From contig NZ_JBEPOK010000001.1 of assembly GCF_040546765.1 (NCBI RefSeq), positions 2,666,001 to 2,730,000 of the forward strand: 64,000 nucleotides of DNA. The letters run 5' to 3'. Both the position numbers and the translations under genes were made by a program. This document shows, piece by piece, positions 33,638-42,748 of the stretch (the first letter of the stretch is position 1; each line of letters begins with the position of its first letter). The stretch comes from Arthrobacter sp. OAP107 (lineage in GTDB: Bacteria > Actinomycetota > Actinomycetes > Actinomycetales > Micrococcaceae). Below the pieces are notes generated by a model. It saw only the letters and a list, made by a program, of their open reading frames with translations, had not been told where the DNA came from and ran no database searches.

Positions 33638-33931
33638 GACTTTCTCCTATGCGAGCAGCGACGGCCGCAGCGACCCACGCCGCCTAAGTCCTTGGTGCTG
33701 TTCCTGGGAAGACAGGGCAAATCTGGAGTCTGACGCTCGTGCTCGAAGCAACAATCCACGAAACCCGTGGAGGTCTTCCAACACCAAGCTCATGTACGGG
33801 CTCGAAGGCACCAAGGAAACACCGGCGTAGACCGGAACAGACCTTTCCATCGTCGGCCTGTGAAGACAATGATGGAACGCCTGACCAACCCGATTTTCCG
33901 TGCGCACGAAGCGCCCGAAGCGGGCGCTCAT

Positions 33932-35286
33932 GTCAATACCTCCGCGAAGGAGCATACGTTGCGTCGTTGGAAAACCTCCGGTTGGGTCGGCGGTTCCAGT
34001 CCTCGTTGACTGGCGGTTTGATGGGCGCTGGCTGCTTGGCGGTGGCGAGGGTTCCGAGTTGCCCGGTGAGGGCCAGGATCTGCCGGGACAGGGCCGCGGG
34101 TCTGACTTTCCGGTATTCGGCGTTCATGCGGGTTGCCGCCTTCCTTTCGGTTGAGGATCGGCGGCCGCGCGGCGGTGCGGGGTGGCCGGCGCGTCATGGA
34201 TCTTTGTCACCGTGGCCCCGTGGCGGGTCTTGGATACGAGCTTCTGCTGGGGAAGCAGGTAGTTGGTGAAGGTACGGTCCAGCTCCCAGATTTGGTTCAG
34301 CAGCGCAAGTTCCGCGGCGGTGTCGTAGCGCAGGTAGCCCACCAGCTCACGGACCCTCGACCAGTTTTTCTGCTCGACGTGGGCCCCGTCGTTCTTGTTA
34401 TATGGACGTGAGCGGGTGAAAGTGATCCGTTGTTCCTGGCAGAAGTCGAAAAGATCGTTGTTGATGAACTCTCCTCCGTTGTCCGAATCGATGCCGATCA
34501 CCGGGAACGGGAAGGCAGAGATGGCTTGCTGGAGGGCAGCGAAGACATGCCTCTGGGCCTTGTTGGGCACGGACCTGTTCACCGTCCATCCAGTGGCGAT
34601 GTCCGTGACGGTGAGCGTGAAGCAGTACTGTCCGGAACTGTTCGAGCCCTCATGGCCGACCAGATCGATCTCCACAAAGCCGGGCACGGCGTCATCCCAC
34701 TGAGCCCACGTGCGGATCGGAATCTGGGACTTCAGCAGCGATCCGGGTTTGGTGTGGGACCGGCCCCGCGGCAGCAGCTTGGCCCGTTCCCCGGCCAGGC
34801 GCCTGTCGATCGTGGCTGCGCTGATCCGCCCGAGCAGCTGCGCCTGGGCGTCCGTGATGTCCAGGGCCTTCTCGTCGCGCAGCATCGGGACGAGGTCTGG
34901 CATCACCGCCGCCAGCAGCCTTCCGGCAGGAGCGCGCAGCACCGCCCAGCAGAACACCAGAGCAGGCTGCAGATCCGCCCCGTATACCGGTGCCCGGCCG
35001 GGCCTGACCGGCTTGGGCCGAGGAGGGTCCAAAGCATGCCGAAGCACCGCCCGGGCATGGTCCCGGTGCCAGCCGGTCAACTCCACGACCTCGTCCAGGA
35101 TTCTTCCCTTCCGGACCCTGTCACCGGCCCGATAGGACCTGGCCAGCTGCTTCGTCACGGCCTTGCGCTCAGCCATCGTCAATCCCATCCACCCGGCCTA
35201 GCCTCCATCGCCCACCCCGGCAACCGCCAACCCACGCGGAGGATTATTAGTGAGGCAACGTATCCCCTTTCGCGGAGGTTATTTAC
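33932..35286 (-). mobile_element. DDE-integrase-type insertion sequence with terminal inverted repeats
   Basis: The left end GTCAATACCTCCGCGAAGGA (33932 on) and the right end (35255-35286, containing TTTCGCGGAGGTTATTTAC) are inverted copies of about 31 bp with a few differences, the clearest stretch being CAACGTAT...CGCGGAGGT. The element is about 1355 bp and encloses one transposase frame. It abuts the IS110 remnant on its left. Confidence 0.75.
33933..35188 (-). pseudogene. Integrase-core transposase, frameshifted near its 3' end
   Basis: 354 codons from 35188 read as a helix-turn-helix region (YRAGDRVRKGRILDEVVELT) and an rve catalytic core. Catalytic residues lie in PGFVEIDLVGHEG, GIDSDNGGEFINNDL and NDGAHVEQKNW. 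After HDAPATPHRRAAADP the frame ends at 34124, while the expected C-terminal tail (MNAEYRKVRPAALSRQILALT) continues in another frame to 33933. I read this as a single indel near 34150. An ATGA stop/start overlap also allows two separate products, which is less likely. Confidence 0.7.
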
Positions 35287-35411
35287 GAGTCAACGCGGTG
35301 TCTTCCGATGTGTCGCGGTGCGTGTTAGCCTCACCCATATAGCTTCATGCATATGGTCTCACCATACGGTCTGGGTAACCCTGAACCGGCAATGGAAGGG
35401 GGCTAGCGGCA

Positions 35412-37163
35412 ATGGGAACTGTGGTCTTCAGCAGAAAAACCGCGGTGAGACTCGGCACTGTGCGTTCCCTGGTCTCGCTGCTTAAGGTCCTGCTTGCCAT
35501 CGTCGTCGCGGCCGGCGTGACGGGGGCCAGTAGTCCAGCCCCTTCGCCAACCGCGACCCTCCAAAGCGGCATGGAGGGATCAAAGGCAGCCCTCGTCCGA
35601 ATAGAACTAGTGGCAGTGGCGGAAATCGCGCACATCGACGCTTCCACTGGTGTAGCGATGATTTCCCGGGGTCGCTCCGTCGTGCCGCTGAAGTCCGCCA
35701 CTGGGATACTGCTGTCTGCTGACGGGATCGTGGCCACCACGTGGGAGAACCTCACGGTCGACGAGGACGCTGTCGCTGTCTACTCCGCGAACGAGCTGTT
35801 TGCCAACGTGATTCACGTCCCGATTGTCGGGAACAATGGGAACCCCGCGATTCGGGGGTCCACGTCCGACCCCCACTGGGGGCCGCACCTTCAACACTGC
35901 TACAAGCAGGTCAGTCACTGCATCCTCTTCGGGGTGCCCCAGTACCACGTGCACACGTACACGTCCAAGCCAGGAGACGTCATTGCCGAGTTGCTTAACG
36001 CTCCGTCCAAGCCAGACGACGTCGCGCTTATTCGAATAAGCGGAGGTGGTGCGGCACCTACCGCCGTGCTGGCTACAACCGCCGCAACCAAAATCAGCGG
36101 CGTTCTGCTGGGCTTTACAAAGCGTCCCGTAGCAGCGGTTTCTCCGGCTGAGTTTCCAGCTACGGTTGACACGGCCGGCAAGAGCGTTCAGTTCGCGATG
36201 GATCTCGGTGGGGCACTGAGGGACGGCGTGGCCGGCGGTCCGGTAGTTGATCGGGGGACAGGACAGGTTCTCGGTCTGGCGGGTTCGCGGCAACCTGGTG
36301 GAAAGGCAACGCTCGTGCCGGCAGCGGCCATCAAGGCCGCGTTAACGAAGGCGGGAATTCAGGTGTCGCCTTCGCGGTTTGACGCCGTTTTCCGTCGAGG
36401 CATCGACCATCTCGCGGCAGGTAACCAGGGCGGGTCAGCAGAAAGTGCGCTTCAGGAGTCCTTGACGTATTTCGATTCCGCCTTGGCGAGGAACCGCCTC
36501 GCTGAGGCTCGTGCGCAAGATGCCACGCGCGCTCCGGCGGGCCAGGCACAGTCGCCAGAGCACGCCGCCTCGGCGGCCTCGTTGCCCGGGCCGCTTCTAG
36601 CCGTCCTCGCGGGCGCAGTCATTTTGGTAGTCATCGGGGTAAGCGTGGTGCTGATGCGGCGGAGGGCTGCTTTCGCCACTGCCCCCGGCGCCGGCGATAG
36701 CCCTCCCATGGCCTCGGGCGCTCCAGCCTCGGGGCCTTTGAGGGCTGGACCGCTGGCTCACAGCCATTCCCGAGCGAGCGTCGAGCGGACTGAGCTAACA
36801 AAAGTCGGGGACAATGACGAGCGGGCCGGGCCGGGTAAGTACCACTCGGGTCGAACTGACGCGGGAGAGCATTTCAGGCCACCGCAGTCGCCGGCGGCCA
36901 TGCATTTCGCAACGCCGCCAGCCTCGGAATCGGGTCATAACGCCAACGGCGGCGCACGTCCGGCCGCGGGGCGGAACGCGCTTTGCAGGGCCCCTTGCAC
37001 CCCGTGCCCGGAGGGAGGTACCGGCGTTCTGCTTCAAGTGCGGCCGGCAGCTTCAGCCGGAATGGCAATTCTGCGTCGGTTGTGGACAACGGATCGGATG
37101 AATCATGGGTGTGAAGCCCTACTACCTCGATCCAGGGATGGAACTGGCCGGCTACCGGATTGA
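35412..37163 (+). CDS. Trypsin-like domain membrane protein with degenerate catalytic residues; C-terminal zinc ribbon out of frame
   Basis: 583 codons from an ATG at 35412. A signal-type helix (about 19-40) is followed by a chymotrypsin-like domain (GILLSADGIVATTWENL, VGNNGNPAIRGS, DGVAGGPVVDRGTGQVLGLA). The histidine position reads WEN rather than AAH, and the serine position reads VAGGP rather than NSGGP, so it is probably not an active protease. A transmembrane helix lies near 395-420. The expected C-terminal zinc ribbon (CFKCGRQLQPEWQFCVGCG) sits in a different frame (about 37020-37101). The annotated tail therefore probably follows a frameshift near 36980. The frame overlaps the kinase gene by 59 bp. 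Confidence 0.6.
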   Translation: MGTVVFSRKTAVRLGTVRSLVSLLKVLLAIVVAAGVTGASSPAPSPTATLQSGMEGSKAALVRIELVAVAEIAHIDASTGVAMISRGRSVVPLKSATGILLSADGIVATTWENLTVDEDAVAVYSANELFANVIHVPIVGNNGNPAIRGSTSDPHWGPHLQHCYKQVSHCILFGVPQYHVHTYTSKPGDVIAELLNAPSKPDDVALIRISGGGAAPTAVLATTAATKISGVLLGFTKRPVAAVSPAEFPATVDTAGKSVQFAMDLGGALRDGVAGGPVVDRGTGQVLGLAGSRQPGGKATLVPAAAIKAALTKAGIQVSPSRFDAVFRRGIDHLAAGNQGGSAESALQESLTYFDSALARNRLAEARAQDATRAPAGQAQSPEHAASAASLPGPLLAVLAGAVILVVIGVSVVLMRRRAAFATAPGAGDSPPMASGAPASGPLRAGPLAHSHSRASVERTELTKVGDNDERAGPGKYHSGRTDAGEHFRPPQSPAAMHFATPPASESGHNANGGARPAAGRNALCRAPCTPCPEGGTGVLLQVRPAASAGMAILRRLWTTDRMNHGCEALLPRSRDGTGRLPD

Positions 37164-38709
37164 GTCGATGATCGCCCGTGGCGGCATGGGTGTTGTCTAC
37201 AGAGCGTTCGATGTCCAACTTAACCGCCCCGTCGCCCTTAAGCTGCTGGCACCAGAACTTGCGGCGAACGACAAGTTCAGGCAACGCTTCGTCCGCGAAT
37301 CCCGGCTAGCGGCGTCCGTCGATCACCCCAACATTCTTCCTATATACGGGGCGGGGGAATCATCTGGGTTGTTGTACATTGCCATGCGCTACGTCCACGG
37401 TACGGATCTAAAGCAGGAACTGGACACCCGCGGCGCACTTCCACTGGCCGAAGTGATGCGGGTCCTTGCAGACACCGCCTCCGCCCTGGATGCCGCACAC
37501 GATGCGGGGCTCGTGCATCGGGACATCAAACCAGGAAACATACTGCTTTCCGACGATCAGGTGTATGGCCACCGGCATGTCTACCTAACCGATTTTGGCC
37601 TAACGAAGCGCGCGTCGTCCGCCACGGGTGTAACCACTGCAGGCCACTTCCTTGGTACGTTGGACTACGTCGCTCCCGAACAGATCCGGGGTGAAGACGT
37701 TGACGGTAGAGCGGACGTTTACGCGCTGGCCTGCGTTGGATATGCGTTGCTGGCTGGCCACCCTCCGTTTGATTACGATGACGACTCCGCCCAACTGTGG
37801 GCCCACATGACGGAGGAGCCACCGCTACTCTGCGCGGAGCGGCCGGAGGTCCCCACAGTGATCGGACTCGCTATTCAGGCGGGCATGGCAAAAGACCGGG
37901 AAGAACGGCCTGCCTCGTGCGGCGCCCTCATCGACGCCATGGATACCCTTCGAAGTCTGCCGGCATGGGAGCCCGTCGCCGCGCACAGCGTCCCCGCCAG
38001 CTCGCCGGAAGTGCAGCACGCCGCCACGGCACGGCCCAGTAAAGCACCAGCCGCACGCCATCGAGGGCCAGTCCAGAGGAAACTACCCCTCAGGTCCGCA
38101 AGGCGGCCGCGCGCCTGGATACTGGGCTCGTTGGTGGCCGTGCTGGTCCTGATCTTGGCAGCCGTGCTGGTTCTCCTCCAGTTGCTGTCCGCCGACGAGC
38201 GAGTGACGTTCAGCACCAAGGGAGTCCCTTACACGCTCCAAGTCCCCAAAAGCTGGACACCCCGCAGCGGAGCGGGGGGTGACAGTACGGTCAGCGTGCT
38301 GTCGTCTGCAGACGTCACGGGGCTATTCGCTGACGATTCAGACGGGCCAGCAACCGCGGCCCGAACCGTAACCCAGGACCCGGCCGGTGTCGTAGGGCTT
38401 ACCATCTACCACCAGGCCGCAGTGCTAAGCGCGCAGTCTCCGTCCGCCCGAGTCAGTACCGCCGAAGCACTTCTTCCCGGCACGGACGCCCGGTTGGTTG
38501 ATCGAGGGACCGCAAATATCGGCGAGGTCAAAGGTCAGGTCATGGAAGGGACGCTTCCCCTGTCGTCGTCAGTTATCCTGCAGGTGCGTGTCTGTGTCTT
38601 GGATACGGATAGCAGCCAACTCCTCGTATTCTTCGCGCCGTCTTCGCTCTTCGAGAAGAACACAGGGATTTTCGATATGGTCGCCGGTTCCCTGCATCGG
38701 ACAAAATGA
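37105..38709 (+). CDS. PknB-type Ser/Thr protein kinase, membrane-anchored
   Basis: 534 aa. All kinase motifs are intact: glycine loop ARGGMGVVYRAFD, VALKLL lysine, HRDIKPGNILL, TDFGLTKR and GTLDYVAPEQ. A basic/Pro-rich linker leads to one transmembrane helix (about 334-357) and an extracellular domain of about 175 residues (TFSTKGVPYTLQVPKSW to the end) that resembles PsbP/lipoprotein-like folds, not PASTA repeats. The next gene, 9 bp downstream, encodes a double-FHA ABC exporter. Mycobacterial PknF phosphorylates the equivalent neighbour Rv1747, so the same pairing is likely here. Confidence 0.9.
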   Translation: MGVKPYYLDPGMELAGYRIESMIARGGMGVVYRAFDVQLNRPVALKLLAPELAANDKFRQRFVRESRLAASVDHPNILPIYGAGESSGLLYIAMRYVHGTDLKQELDTRGALPLAEVMRVLADTASALDAAHDAGLVHRDIKPGNILLSDDQVYGHRHVYLTDFGLTKRASSATGVTTAGHFLGTLDYVAPEQIRGEDVDGRADVYALACVGYALLAGHPPFDYDDDSAQLWAHMTEEPPLLCAERPEVPTVIGLAIQAGMAKDREERPASCGALIDAMDTLRSLPAWEPVAAHSVPASSPEVQHAATARPSKAPAARHRGPVQRKLPLRSARRPRAWILGSLVAVLVLILAAVLVLLQLLSADERVTFSTKGVPYTLQVPKSWTPRSGAGGDSTVSVLSSADVTGLFADDSDGPATAARTVTQDPAGVVGLTIYHQAAVLSAQSPSARVSTAEALLPGTDARLVDRGTANIGEVKGQVMEGTLPLSSSVILQVRVCVLDTDSSQLLVFFAPSSLFEKNTGIFDMVAGSLHRTK

Positions 38710-38718
38710 GGCGAAGCC

Positions 38719-40986
38719 ATGACAGAGCGCTCGACGCCGTCCAGGAGCGAACCCTTGCTTCACATCCACATGGACGGGCACGACTGGAGCTTTCCGCCTT
38801 CGCAGGAAATTGAAATAGGTAGGGGCCAGCATGCCGATGTGCGCCTCAATGACGAACGCGTCAGTCACGGGCATGTTCGCATATGGCACAGCACAGACGG
38901 TTGGTGGGTTGCTGACCAGACCAGCCGCAACGGCACCTGGATTGTCGGTGCGGAGCAGGCCCTCGACCGGCCCGTTCCGCTTCATGCCGAGGGCCTACGT
39001 TTGCGCCTTGGCGCGCTGGACGGACCTGAACTGCTTCTCACCACAGAACCGCTGCACGAGCCAGGAAAGCAACGTGTCCTCAGCGTCGGGCGCTCGCGAT
39101 CTTGTGACATCGTCGTACGCGACCCGCTGGTGTCTCGACAACATGCCACGATAGCGATCAGCGAACAAGCAGTTCTACGCGATGAAGGCAGCTTCAACGG
39201 GACTTTCCTAAACGGGAACCGTGTCGACGGCGAAGCGACACTCCGGGTTGGCGACCAAATCGGCGTGGGTTCCAGCACACTGGTCTGGAATGGCGCGCAG
39301 ATTGCGAGCCCGTCGCCTCATCGTCCAATCTTCAGCGCCCGCCATCTGGAAGTCACCACCGGGGCAGGCGACCCTTTACTCGACGACGTGTCCATGAGTG
39401 TGGCCGCGGGCACGCTGGTCGCCGTTATCGGCCCCTCCGCACCAGCAAAATCAGCACTTTTGGGCGCTGTGACAGGACTGCAACAAGCGTCCAGCGGACA
39501 CGTGACATGGAACGGTCGAGATCTCTACGCGGAGTACGCACACATGCGCTTTCTCGTGGGACTGGTGCCGCAGGAGGACATCCTTCACCGTCAACTCACG
39601 GTTCGACGCGCCCTGCATTTCGCGGCTCAACTGCGCCTACCGCCCGACACGAGCGCCTCAGAGTTGGAGGAGCGGGTTAGCCACGTCCTTGCAGACGTCG
39701 ACCTAACACAGCACATGAATCAGCGGATCGACTCTCTATCCGACGGTCAGCGCAAGCGCACGGCGATCGCTTTGGAGATGCTCACCTCCCCCCAACTCCT
39801 GTTCCTGGACGAACCCACCTCCGGAATAGATCCCGGACTGGACAAGCAAGTCATCGCCAGCCTCCGCGCCCTCGCCGACGCCAGCCGAATCGTGTTGGTG
39901 GTGTCCCACAGCGGGCCAGTCTTGGACGTGTGCGACCTTGTCCTGGTCCTTGCCCGGGACGGACGAGTAGCATTTTTCGGGCCACCCGCTGAAGTGCTGC
40001 CGTTCTTCGGCGTAGACGACTTCGCCGAAGCCTTGGCAGCGTTGGAGGACCAGAGGTGGGCAGGCCGTTATGCGCTGGCACCTGCCCGCGACGCTTACCC
40101 GGCGCGTACCACGTCCGCAGCGGTTGCGCTTCCTGCGGGCGGCTCGCCCCCGCCGCCGCGTGCCGCTCGTGGACGCCAGCTCTGGACACTGATCCGCCGC
40201 AACGCGGCGGTCGTTGCGGCGGACCGGCTCACCGTCATACTTCTCATCGGCCTGCCAGTGGTGCTGGGCCTGATGGCACTTGCCATTCCGGGCCAGGCAG
40301 GACTCTCCGTCATGGAGGCCATAGGCGATCTTAAACAGATTCAACAGCGGCTGATCGTACTCGTCGTCGGGGCCGCTCTCATGGGTGCGGCGCTAGGAGT
40401 GCGAGAGTTGGTGGCAGAACGGCCCATCTATCGGCGGGAGCTGGCAGCCGGCTTGTCCCCAAGTACATATCTGCTCAGTAAAGTCTTGGTTCTCGGAGTT
40501 CTGGTCACCTGCCAGTGCGCCGTCTTCACCATGCTGGCGCTTCTTGGACTCCCAGGTCCGGACGACGCCCTCGTGTTGGACAACGGAAACATCGAAATTG
40601 CGGTGGCGGTGGCGGCTGTTGGCGTCACCATGACAGCAGCCGGCCTTGCCGTCTCAGCCTCTGCCGCATCGAGGGTGCAAACCCTGCCAGCACTCCTCGC
40701 CTTGGTCGTGGCGCAGCTTGTTCTGTGTGGGGGGCTGTTTGCACTGTCCGGACGCGTCGGCTTGGAGCAAGTGTCGTGGCTGCTGCCTGCGCGCTTTGGG
40801 TACGCCGCCACAGCCGCGACCACGGGCCTCGAGAAGACATCGGTAGCCGAAGCAGACCAGCTGTACGACCCCACGGCACAGCAGTGGCTCATCGACATTG
40901 CCTTTCTGTGCCTCCAGGCCTTGGCATTCCTCGCATTGGCGTCTTGGGCACTGCAACGCTCAGCAACCCGGAATGAATGGAAATAA
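38719..40986 (+). CDS. Double-FHA ABC exporter, Rv1747-like, with altered Walker A
   Basis: 755 aa. FHA1 (about 30-75; EIGRGQHADVRLND, VSHGHVRI, SRNGTWIVG) and FHA2 (about 118-165; SVGRSRSCDIVVRD, VSRQHATI, SFNGTFLNG) carry the phosphothreonine-binding residues. An ABC domain with LSDGQRKRT signature and LLFLDEPTSGID Walker B follows, then an ABCG-type six-helix permease (about 510-745). The Walker A reads GPSAPAKSAL where relatives have GPSGAGKST: both later glycines and the threonine are lost but the lysine is kept. ATP hydrolysis may be weak or absent. It probably works with the kinase encoded immediately upstream. Confidence 0.88.
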   Translation: MTERSTPSRSEPLLHIHMDGHDWSFPPSQEIEIGRGQHADVRLNDERVSHGHVRIWHSTDGWWVADQTSRNGTWIVGAEQALDRPVPLHAEGLRLRLGALDGPELLLTTEPLHEPGKQRVLSVGRSRSCDIVVRDPLVSRQHATIAISEQAVLRDEGSFNGTFLNGNRVDGEATLRVGDQIGVGSSTLVWNGAQIASPSPHRPIFSARHLEVTTGAGDPLLDDVSMSVAAGTLVAVIGPSAPAKSALLGAVTGLQQASSGHVTWNGRDLYAEYAHMRFLVGLVPQEDILHRQLTVRRALHFAAQLRLPPDTSASELEERVSHVLADVDLTQHMNQRIDSLSDGQRKRTAIALEMLTSPQLLFLDEPTSGIDPGLDKQVIASLRALADASRIVLVVSHSGPVLDVCDLVLVLARDGRVAFFGPPAEVLPFFGVDDFAEALAALEDQRWAGRYALAPARDAYPARTTSAAVALPAGGSPPPPRAARGRQLWTLIRRNAAVVAADRLTVILLIGLPVVLGLMALAIPGQAGLSVMEAIGDLKQIQQRLIVLVVGAALMGAALGVRELVAERPIYRRELAAGLSPSTYLLSKVLVLGVLVTCQCAVFTMLALLGLPGPDDALVLDNGNIEIAVAVAAVGVTMTAAGLAVSASAASRVQTLPALLALVVAQLVLCGGLFALSGRVGLEQVSWLLPARFGYAATAATTGLEKTSVAEADQLYDPTAQQWLIDIAFLCLQALAFLALASWALQRSATRNEWK

Positions 40987-41027
40987 GTTGCAGTTGCTCT
41001 ACTGACCGGCTAACCATTCGTGCAACC

Positions 41028-41417
41028 TCATTGGTCCAGTTCGTATCGTGAATTGAATCTTTCGGCGGTCATGGCGTAACCGTCGGTCCCGTCTTCGTTG
41101 TTAAACACGATGACGTCGCCTTTGTTATAGCTGGTGCGGCCTTCCTTGGTGGCCACGCTGCCCGCTTCATGGGCAGATTCGGCCCAAACGGGCGTGGATT
41201 TAACGTAGGCACCTCGGCGGATCTGGCGGTAAGTGGCAGCGAAGACATCCGCGTCGACGGTGTGGATGTCGCCGTCGTCGTCCACCAGCCAGTCACCGGG
41301 CTTGCACTGCTGCTCGCCGCCCCACTTTCGGTAGCTGAACCCATCTGTGTCCAGACGCAAAGGAATGGCGACGACGTACTGGTCCGGTAGGCGTCTATAG
41401 CGGCGGAGCTCGCTCAT
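41028..41417 (-). CDS. Hypothetical 129-aa protein with two related half-domains
   Basis: The ATG at 41417 has GGAAGGGA upstream and follows the remnant of a patatin gene by 16 bp. The protein contains two similar halves: CKPGDWLVDDDGDIHTVDAD, then VFAATYRQ, and YNKGDVIVFNNEDGTDGYAM, then TAERFNSRYEL. Both share K-x-GD-x-(I/L)-V, an acidic Gly turn, Ala-x-x-F and a Tyr, suggesting internal duplication. Function unknown. A truncated relative lies at 50457-50590 beside the intact patatin gene, so the two genes once formed a pair. Confidence 0.7.
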   Translation of the reverse strand: MSELRRYRRLPDQYVVAIPLRLDTDGFSYRKWGGEQQCKPGDWLVDDDGDIHTVDADVFAATYRQIRRGAYVKSTPVWAESAHEAGSVATKEGRTSYNKGDVIVFNNEDGTDGYAMTAERFNSRYELDQ

Positions 41418-41433
41418 GAGTCGTCCCTTCCGT

Positions 41434-41523
41434 TTACGCCGGTGGCAGGTTGAAAACCCCACCAAAATCAGTGTCCCGCACATCCTGTGCCGGGGCCAGC
41501 CTGCCCAGACTGGCAGGGATACT
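41434..41523 (-). pseudogene. C-terminal remnant of a patatin gene
   Basis: The minus strand reads LGRLAPAQDVRDTDFGGVFN, then LPPA and a stop at 41434. The end of the intact patatin at 50569-51759 reads LGGLAASRDVRATDFGTVFD, then LPPA. Only about 30 codons survive; upstream similarity is lost. It shows that a second patatin copy once preceded the 129-aa gene. Confidence 0.7.
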
Positions 41524-42076
41524 TACCCGTCCAGTCCCAAGGCAATATCGACTTATGAAACGGCAAGGATTTACCGACAGGTTGCTTGCCCAGCCCTTGG
41601 CAGTCCAAGGGGTACGTCAGTGTTGTCCACAACACCCGCACCGGTCAGCCTGATCCATCTGGCGCTTTGCACGGCTGCGTAGGATCCCGCTTTACTTGGA
41701 CCGTGCCTGGACCGGAGGACAGCTGCAGGCTCTGGCCGAGATGGACAAGCGGGTCCAGAGACACCCGCAGCACATACTCGCCCGGATGGCCTTGGCCAAC
41801 CACGGGAATTCCTCAAGCCTTGACTGATCAGGACCATCGTAGTGCCGTCGCTCGGAGGCCCTGCGGGCACGCATTACATCGTGGCCGCGCTGCACTTGGC
41901 ATATCCGGCACGGGCGCCGCCCCATGCACCGTCCGCAACCCAGCCGTCCCTCATCCTGGCCCCGCTCAAGGCGGCCGAGATGATCAATGAAGCCACCGAC
42001 AACGTTTCAGCCGAAGTGAAAGCGCTGCCTGATACGGCATTTCCCACGCCGAAACCCACGCCCGGCGGACTATTCG
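41524..42076. other. Degraded DNA between patatin remnant and response regulator
   Basis: No complete gene is supported. A 57-codon plus-strand stretch (41654-41827, including RIPLYLDRAWTGGQLQALAE) and a following frame (41842-42114) look weakly protein-like but have no start signals and no recognised family. The second also overlaps the end of the response-regulator gene. They may be relics of one lost gene. Confidence 0.35.
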
Positions 42077-42748
42077 TCACCCCCGGCGCAGTCCGCCGCC
42101 CCGAAGGTACGTGAGGACGGCAAGCACGCGCCTGTGGTCCTCGGGTTCAGGCCTCAGGTCGAGTTTGAGGAAGATACTTCGGATATGGGCCTCTACGGTC
42201 CGCTCCCCAAGGAAAAGTGACTTTCCTATTGCCTGATTGGTGCGCCCTTCGGCCATCAGTTCAAGGACGCTCCGCTCCCGGCTCGTGAGGTCATCTCCTG
42301 GAGCGTGACCTGCATGTGGGCGGGTCACAAGCCGTGTCACAAGATCAGGGTCGATGGCCGTGCCTCCAGCAGAAACGCGCTGGAGTGCGTCAATGAATTC
42401 GTCAACATCGGACACGCGTTCCTTGAGCAGGTAGCCCAGGCCCTTGGCTCCGTTCTTCAGGAGTGACATCGCGTTTTCCGTTTCCACGTACTGGGACAGC
42501 AGGAGAACGCCTGTCTCGGGGTACCTGCTTTTTATGGTCTCAGCGGCCTGGATGCCCTCAACCGTGTACGTGGGAGGCATACGGATATCAACGACCGCGA
42601 CATCGGCACCGTGTGTGTCAATCACGTCCAACAATTTCGCTCCGTCGGAAGCCTCGCCCACGACTTCCAGTCCCTCCGACTGCAGCAAGGCGGACAGTCC
42701 TCGGCGTAACAAAGCCGAGTCATCAGCAATCGCAACACGCAGTGTCAT
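42077..42748 (-). CDS. NarL/LuxR-family response regulator
   Basis: 223 aa. The receiver domain (about 1-120) has the acidic pair in AIADDSALL, the phospho-acceptor in DVAVVDIRMPP and the conserved lysine in LLKERV. The C-terminal LuxR helix-turn-helix covers LTSRERSVLELMAEGRTNQA, then IGKSLFLGERTVEAHI. Its ATG overlaps the histidine-kinase stop by 4 bp, so the two are co-translated and almost certainly form one two-component system. The genes controlled are not evident. Confidence 0.92.
   Translation of the reverse strand: MTLRVAIADDSALLRRGLSALLQSEGLEVVGEASDGAKLLDVIDTHGADVAVVDIRMPPTYTVEGIQAAETIKSRYPETGVLLLSQYVETENAMSLLKNGAKGLGYLLKERVSDVDEFIDALQRVSAGGTAIDPDLVTRLVTRPHAGHAPGDDLTSRERSVLELMAEGRTNQAIGKSLFLGERTVEAHIRSIFLKLDLRPEPEDHRRVLAVLTYLRGGGLRRG

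Noticed and set aside
41586..41990. Plus-strand 134-codon frame
   Set aside because: No ribosome-binding site or domain; neighbouring frames look equally weak, so it is treated as degraded DNA.
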